A stretch of 10,917 nt of DNA from Fidelibacterota bacterium (GTDB lineage: Bacteria > Pseudomonadota > Alphaproteobacteria > Rhodospirillales > Rhodospirillaceae): the NCBI GenBank assembly GCA_947473445.1, contig CANJEU010000036.1, positions 1 through 10,917 on the forward strand. Direction: 5' to 3'. Made by a program: the position numbers and the translations under genes. Below the pieces are notes generated by a model. The model had not been told where the DNA came from. It worked only from the letters and a program-made list of their open reading frames with translations, and did no database searches. Shown here in pieces: positions 8,126 through 10,917 of this stretch; within the stretch, counting starts at the first letter, position 1, and every line of letters begins with the position of its first letter.

Positions 8126-8141
8126 GACCGATCAGTCGGTC
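8126..8141 (-). promoter_or_regulatory. Perfect palindrome, candidate repressor operator of the MFS gene
   Basis: GACCGA-TCAG-TCGGTC has 6-bp perfect arms and sits 47-62 bp upstream of the transporter start codon. On the minus strand it is followed by GAATAATGTAC, which contains a plausible -10 (AATAAT or TAATGT), so a bound protein would block the promoter. Half-sites of the form GACCG...CGGTC are common among TetR-family operators. No TetR gene is in this window, so a regulator would have to be encoded elsewhere. Confidence 0.45.
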
Positions 8142-8329
8142 TTAGGGCCCGGTTATGCCGTGGGCTCAGCGCAAAGTGAAACGCTAAACGGTGACGCGTT
8201 TGTTACTAACCGGCTTGTGATGGCAAAGGGCCGGTGTCGCTTGAGCGCAGGTGAATTGGAAATGAGATGACGCGGCGGCCCCGCCATGCGCCGCATGCAA
8301 TGGCGCGAAAAGTCCGCTAGCGTGCGGTC
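8142..8329. promoter_or_regulatory. Divergent intergenic region between the MFS gene and the 143-aa gene
   Basis: This stretch should hold the promoter of the plus-strand pair starting at 8330. I found no convincing -35/-10 set. A dyad, CATGCG-C-CGCATG (8285-8297), is nested inside CGCCAT (8282-8287) and ATGGCG (8300-8305), 25-48 nt upstream of the start, and could form a leader hairpin or a binding site. The 143-aa gene has no clear Shine-Dalgarno, so the leader may be short or structured. Confidence 0.3.
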
Positions 8330-8761
8330 ATGATCCAAACGCTTAAGCTGCTGCTGCCCGCGCTGATTCCGTCGTGGAACTTCTTCGACGTGATCGCCGA
8401 TTCGCCGCGCATTGAATACACCTTGCTCAATGCGCCTGAGGACGGCGACGGTGCCTGGCTGGAATTCCGTCCGCGTCCCGAGCGCCTGCCTGTCCCCGCT
8501 ATGGTGGGGCGCTTGTTCTGGAATGCACAGTGGAACGAGACGCTGTTCATCATCAGTTGCGCCGAGCGGCTGATGGAGACGCCGACCGAACACAGTCAGA
8601 ACGAGATCTTCCGGCGCATCGCCGCGGACCTTACTGAGCAGCCAGGCGCGGCCTGGTTGCGCTTTCGCATCGCGCTCCTCAGCGAGCGAGAGGGCGCCAT
8701 CGAACGCGAGATCGCGTTCATCTCCGCAGCGCGCCCCGTCGCAAGCCTTTCTCTCCCATGA
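8330..8761 (+). CDS. Conserved-type protein of unknown function, HTTM-gene partner (143 aa)
   Basis: Family not named. The ATG at 8330 is the only usable start, because an in-frame TAG lies at 8318-8320. The protein opens with a short hydrophobic stretch (LKLLLPALIPSW) that may be membrane-associated. It then has aromatic and Arg-rich segments: WNFFDVIADSPRIEY near 16-30, WLEFRPRPERLP near 43-54, and RLFWNAQWNETLFIISCAERL near 61-81. No catalytic motif is recognisable; C77 is the only cysteine. Its stop overlaps the start of the downstream HTTM gene (ATGA at 8758-8761), implying translational coupling and a joint role. I recall similar small proteins beside HTTM genes in other Proteobacteria, but this is memory, not a search. 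The arrangement suggests an accessory subunit of the membrane protein. Confidence 0.8.
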   Translation: MIQTLKLLLPALIPSWNFFDVIADSPRIEYTLLNAPEDGDGAWLEFRPRPERLPVPAMVGRLFWNAQWNETLFIISCAERLMETPTEHSQNEIFRRIAADLTEQPGAAWLRFRIALLSEREGAIEREIAFISAARPVASLSLP

Positions 8762-9438
8762 CTCTCGATGCTGCGATCCGCCTGACCGAGGTGCTTCTGG
8801 CGCTGGCCTTCCTTCAGCAGAGCCTCGAGCATCTGCGCCGATTCCGCGGCGAACACATTCTGTTCGTGCTGCGTATCGTGCTGTGTGGACTGGTGATCGG
8901 CGGCGTGCTGGCCCCGTGGCCTTTGGTGGGCCTCGCGCTTCTTTCGCTGGTTATGCTCCACAGGTTCCAGGGCCCTTATAACGGCGGCAGCGATCGCATG
9001 GGGCTCCTGGCGTTGTGGTGCCTGGCGCTTGCGCAAGTGATGCCGGCCGGCCCGGCGCGCGAGATCGCCTTCGGCTATCTGGGTGCGCAGCTGGTGTTGT
9101 CCTATTTCATCGCGGGCTGGGTGAAGATTTTAAATCCCGATTGGCGCAGCGGGCGCGCGCTGCGCCAGGTATTCGCATTCTCCACTTATCCGGTCAGCGA
9201 AAGTCTGCGCGGCTGGGCGCAGCGGCCAAGGGTTTTGACCGCGATGTCCTGGGCGGTCATGCTGTTCGAGATCGCTTTCCCGCTGACGCTGATCTCGCAA
9301 CCGACATTGATGGTGGGGTTGGGGCTCGCCGCGGCGTTCCATCTCGCCAACGCCTGCCTGTTCGGCCTCAACCGGTTCTTCTGGACATGGCTCGCGGTCT
9401 ATCCCGCGATCGTTTGGCTGCAGGGGCGGGTGTTCTAG
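8758..9438 (+). CDS. HTTM-domain-like integral membrane protein (226 aa)
   Basis: A polytopic membrane protein with about six to seven hydrophobic segments (roughly residues 5-22, 35-62, 82-98, 105-122, 160-180, 183-202 and 207-222). The pattern RFQGPYNGGSDRMG (about 69-82) followed by FIAGWVKILNPDWRSG (about 117-132) resembles the HTTM (horizontally transferred transmembrane) domain, related to the membrane part of vitamin K-dependent gamma-carboxylase. It lacks the large extramembrane domain of true carboxylases, so carboxylation should not be assumed. It starts inside the stop of the 143-aa gene and ends convergently with a DCC-type thiol-disulfide gene, a known genomic companion of HTTM proteins. 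A link to quinone or thiol redox chemistry is possible; bacterial HTTM function is not established. Confidence 0.8.
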   Translation: MTLDAAIRLTEVLLALAFLQQSLEHLRRFRGEHILFVLRIVLCGLVIGGVLAPWPLVGLALLSLVMLHRFQGPYNGGSDRMGLLALWCLALAQVMPAGPAREIAFGYLGAQLVLSYFIAGWVKILNPDWRSGRALRQVFAFSTYPVSESLRGWAQRPRVLTAMSWAVMLFEIAFPLTLISQPTLMVGLGLAAAFHLANACLFGLNRFFWTWLAVYPAIVWLQGRVF

Positions 9439-9878
9439 ATCACGCGGTCGGTTAGGTGCGGCGAGGGTGTCCAACATACGTCGCGCTTTCCAAACAGAGC
9501 GTAGCGGTTCCGCGCAATGCGATCATAAACCCAATCGCCAATGAACCCCGGCAGCAGCTTCAGCACCGCCGCCGCGCGCCACGCTCCGCCGAGGCGCGTC
9601 GCAATCGCGATGATGGCCGCGAGCTTGCCGTAGGCCACACCGCCTTCGATCAGAAGAATGGTTTCCAGACGGACCGGATCGAGGCCGAGATCCTTGATGA
9701 GCGCCTGACCCAGTGGGCCTTGTGCGGCCGTGAAGCGGAACTGACCACCGGGATCGTGGCCGATCACCCATTGCACGAAGCCCGAACACAGCACGCAAAC
9801 GCCGTCGAACACGATCAGCGGCGCTGGCGTGGGAAGCGCGGGCGCGGCGTCGCTTAAGGGACGGCCGACCATCGCCAC
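9435..9878 (-). CDS. DCC-type (DUF393) thiol-disulfide oxidoreductase family protein
   Basis: A 147-aa protein with the family N-terminal motif FDGVCVLCSGF: D25 then C28-V-L-C31, a CxxC redox-type pair in a thioredoxin-like context. A conserved Phe/Thr-Ala-Ala-Gln segment (FRFTAAQG) follows, and the C-terminal Y-x-x-x-A-x-N-R-Y (YDRIARNRYALFG) is also typical of DUF393/YuxK. Length is normal for the family. GTG start at 9878 directly abuts the TAG of the LysR gene, with GGGGA 7 nt upstream; ATG at 9872 is the alternative. It probably sits in the LysR transcript and ends head-on with the HTTM gene in a shared CTAG. No signal peptide, so it is probably cytoplasmic. Exact reaction unknown. Confidence 0.88.
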   Translation of the reverse strand: MAMVGRPLSDAAPALPTPAPLIVFDGVCVLCSGFVQWVIGHDPGGQFRFTAAQGPLGQALIKDLGLDPVRLETILLIEGGVAYGKLAAIIAIATRLGGAWRAAAVLKLLPGFIGDWVYDRIARNRYALFGKRDVCWTPSPHLTDRVI

Positions 9879-10808
9879 CTAGATGTCCCCTATCCCCGCG
9901 AGCGCGCGATCATGCGCGCCGAGCGCGACGAACTGTTCGAGCAGCCAGGACGCGGCCGGCCCGGGCGGCGTATCGCGCCGCCAGATTCCCGCAAATCGAT
10001 ACGTGCCGCCGGGATGGTCGGGCATCATCAGGCGCTTGAGCGTGCCGGTCACAAGGTCGGCGTCGATCATCGGCAACGGCATGTTGCCCCAGCCGATGCC
10101 TTCGCGCAGCAGCGCGTGTTTGGCGCCAAGATCGGCAAGCCGCCATGTCTTGGGACTTAGCACCGCATAGTCGCGCCCCTCGGTGAAGCGCGAGCGGTCC
10201 ATCAGCACAAGCTGTGTGTAGTCGCGTCCGGCGCCGGGCGGAATGCGTTCCATGCGCCCCAGCGGGTGATCGGGCGCCGCCACCGGCACCATGGGTGTCG
10301 ATCCGGCGGCGATACATTCCACGCCCTCAACACCGGCGGCCAGCGGGCCGGAAATGCCCACGATCGCCGCCCCGTCGAGCACCATGCCCGTGATCGCGCC
10401 AAGTGCCTCGACGTGAAGGCGCAGCTGCACCGTCGGATATTCGGCCGCGAACGCGCGCAGCACTTTCCCCAGGCGCTCGGCCGGCAACATCACGTCCACC
10501 GCAAGGTCGACCTCGGCTTCCAGCCCGTCGAGCAGGGCTTTGACCTTGGCGCGCAGACTTTCAAGGCTATGTGAAATCGTGCGCGTTTCAGCCAGCAGCG
10601 CGCGGCCGGCGGCGGTCAGCTGCGGTTTGCGCGTGCCCTCGCGCAGGAACAGCGTCAGACCAAGCTGCGCTTCAAGGTTGGCGATCCCGTAGCTGATCAC
10701 CGACACCGCCCGCTTCAATTTGCGCCCGGCGCCCGCGAAGCTGCCGGTGTCGGCAATGGCGAGGAAAATGCGCAGCTGGTCGAAGGTGGGGGTGCCCGGG
10801 GCGGTCAC
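9879..10808 (-). CDS. LysR-type transcriptional regulator (309 aa)
   Basis: The N-terminal winged helix-turn-helix is clear at about residues 8-67: FDQLRIFLAIADTGSFAGAG, then the recognition-helix region SVISYGIANLEAQLG and the wing LTAAGRALL. A linker helix (about 70-95) leads into the two-lobed effector-binding domain, which fills the rest. Full family length. Start is GTG at 10808; the Shine-Dalgarno is weak. The gene is followed without gap by the DCC-type gene, suggesting an operon, and lies near the HTTM cassette it may control. LysR proteins often act on a divergent neighbour, and one may start just past the right edge. The inducer cannot be predicted. Proteins with this architecture are often generically called LTTRs; no specific member is recognised. 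Confidence 0.93.
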   Translation of the reverse strand: MTAPGTPTFDQLRIFLAIADTGSFAGAGRKLKRAVSVISYGIANLEAQLGLTLFLREGTRKPQLTAAGRALLAETRTISHSLESLRAKVKALLDGLEAEVDLAVDVMLPAERLGKVLRAFAAEYPTVQLRLHVEALGAITGMVLDGAAIVGISGPLAAGVEGVECIAAGSTPMVPVAAPDHPLGRMERIPPGAGRDYTQLVLMDRSRFTEGRDYAVLSPKTWRLADLGAKHALLREGIGWGNMPLPMIDADLVTGTLKRLMMPDHPGGTYRFAGIWRRDTPPGPAASWLLEQFVALGAHDRALAGIGDI

Positions 10809-10810
10809 TA

Positions 10811-10825
10811 TTCAACTTTATAGAA
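10811..10825. promoter_or_regulatory. Candidate LysR-type binding site (TTC-N9-GAA, T-N11-A)
   Basis: Two bases upstream of the LysR GTG, TTCAACTTTATAGAA is a short dyad containing T-N11-A with TC/GA flanks, the general LysR box form. It overlaps an AT-rich stretch (TATAAA on the minus strand), and on the plus strand TTGACC follows at 10829-10834, a possible -35 for a divergent gene beyond the edge. The position fits autoregulation, but such short dyads arise by chance. Confidence 0.35.
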
Positions 10826-10917
10826 CAATTTGACCTATTTTATCCGTCTAATCCTGAAGGTTCGCAAGGCTTACAGTCTCTCCAACAGGCCAGATCGGCC
10901 CCAAAAATGGAGACAGA
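10826..10917. other. Upstream region of the LysR gene to window edge, no supported gene
   Basis: Moderately AT-rich at its inner end, then neutral. An ATG at 10907 on the plus strand could begin a divergent gene, but only about 11 nt remain and no ribosome binding site precedes it, so no gene is called. Confidence 0.4.

Noticed and set aside
8153..8593. Minus-strand open frames antisense to the 143-aa gene
   Set aside because: No motifs or start signals; the plus-strand gene is supported by coupling to the HTTM gene.
10907..10917. ATG near the right edge as the start of a divergent gene
   Set aside because: Only three codons visible and no Shine-Dalgarno; cannot be supported.
1..10917. CRISPR arrays, tRNA genes and insertion sequence ends
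   Set aside because: No regularly spaced repeats, cloverleaf sequence, transposase motif or terminal inverted repeats were found on reading both strands.

Overview
This GC-rich window has a codon bias and gene content typical of Proteobacteria, most likely an alphaproteobacterium. That is an inference from the MHS-type transporter, LysR regulator and HTTM/DCC proteins; no rRNA or tRNA is present to anchor it. It divides into an accessory left third and an ordinary-looking chromosomal right two thirds.

Left (1-4057). The dominant gene is an uninterrupted minus-strand frame from a TTG codon at 3214 to the left edge: at least 1071 codons with no stop, incomplete at its 3' end. It has a textbook Shine-Dalgarno (GGAGG, 6 nt spacing), and an in-frame TGA just upstream fixes the start. 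Its N-terminal third resembles, from memory of family motifs, the STY4851/ECs_5259 family of defence-island proteins, which I believe corresponds to DruH of type III Druantia anti-phage systems. If so, the next gene beyond the left edge should be a very large DruE helicase. Divergent from it, at 3417-4057, lies the frameshifted C-terminal remnant of a UvrD/Rep-type helicase. Frequent TTA, CTA, AGA and ATA codons in the large gene contrast with the amidase and transporter to the right and fit horizontal acquisition.

Boundary (4058-4454). About 400 nt with no convincing gene, only weak inverted repeats.

Right (4455-10917). A 774-aa exported amidase-signature enzyme (+) converges on an MHS-family MFS transporter (-), with 10 nt between their stops. 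A 250-nt intergenic region follows, carrying a perfect GACCGA-TCAG-TCGGTC palindrome that looks like a repressor operator in the transporter promoter. A translationally coupled plus-strand pair comes next: a 143-aa protein of unknown function and an HTTM-type membrane protein. These converge on a minus-strand pair, a LysR regulator followed immediately by a DCC-type (DUF393) thiol-disulfide protein. The HTTM and DCC genes end in one shared CTAG palindrome that supplies both TAG stops. HTTM and DCC proteins are known genomic companions, so 8330-9878 may be one functional cassette despite the opposed strands, with the LysR protein as possible regulator.

The item most worth following is the large left-edge gene with its helicase remnant; the second is the 143-aa/HTTM/DCC cassette.
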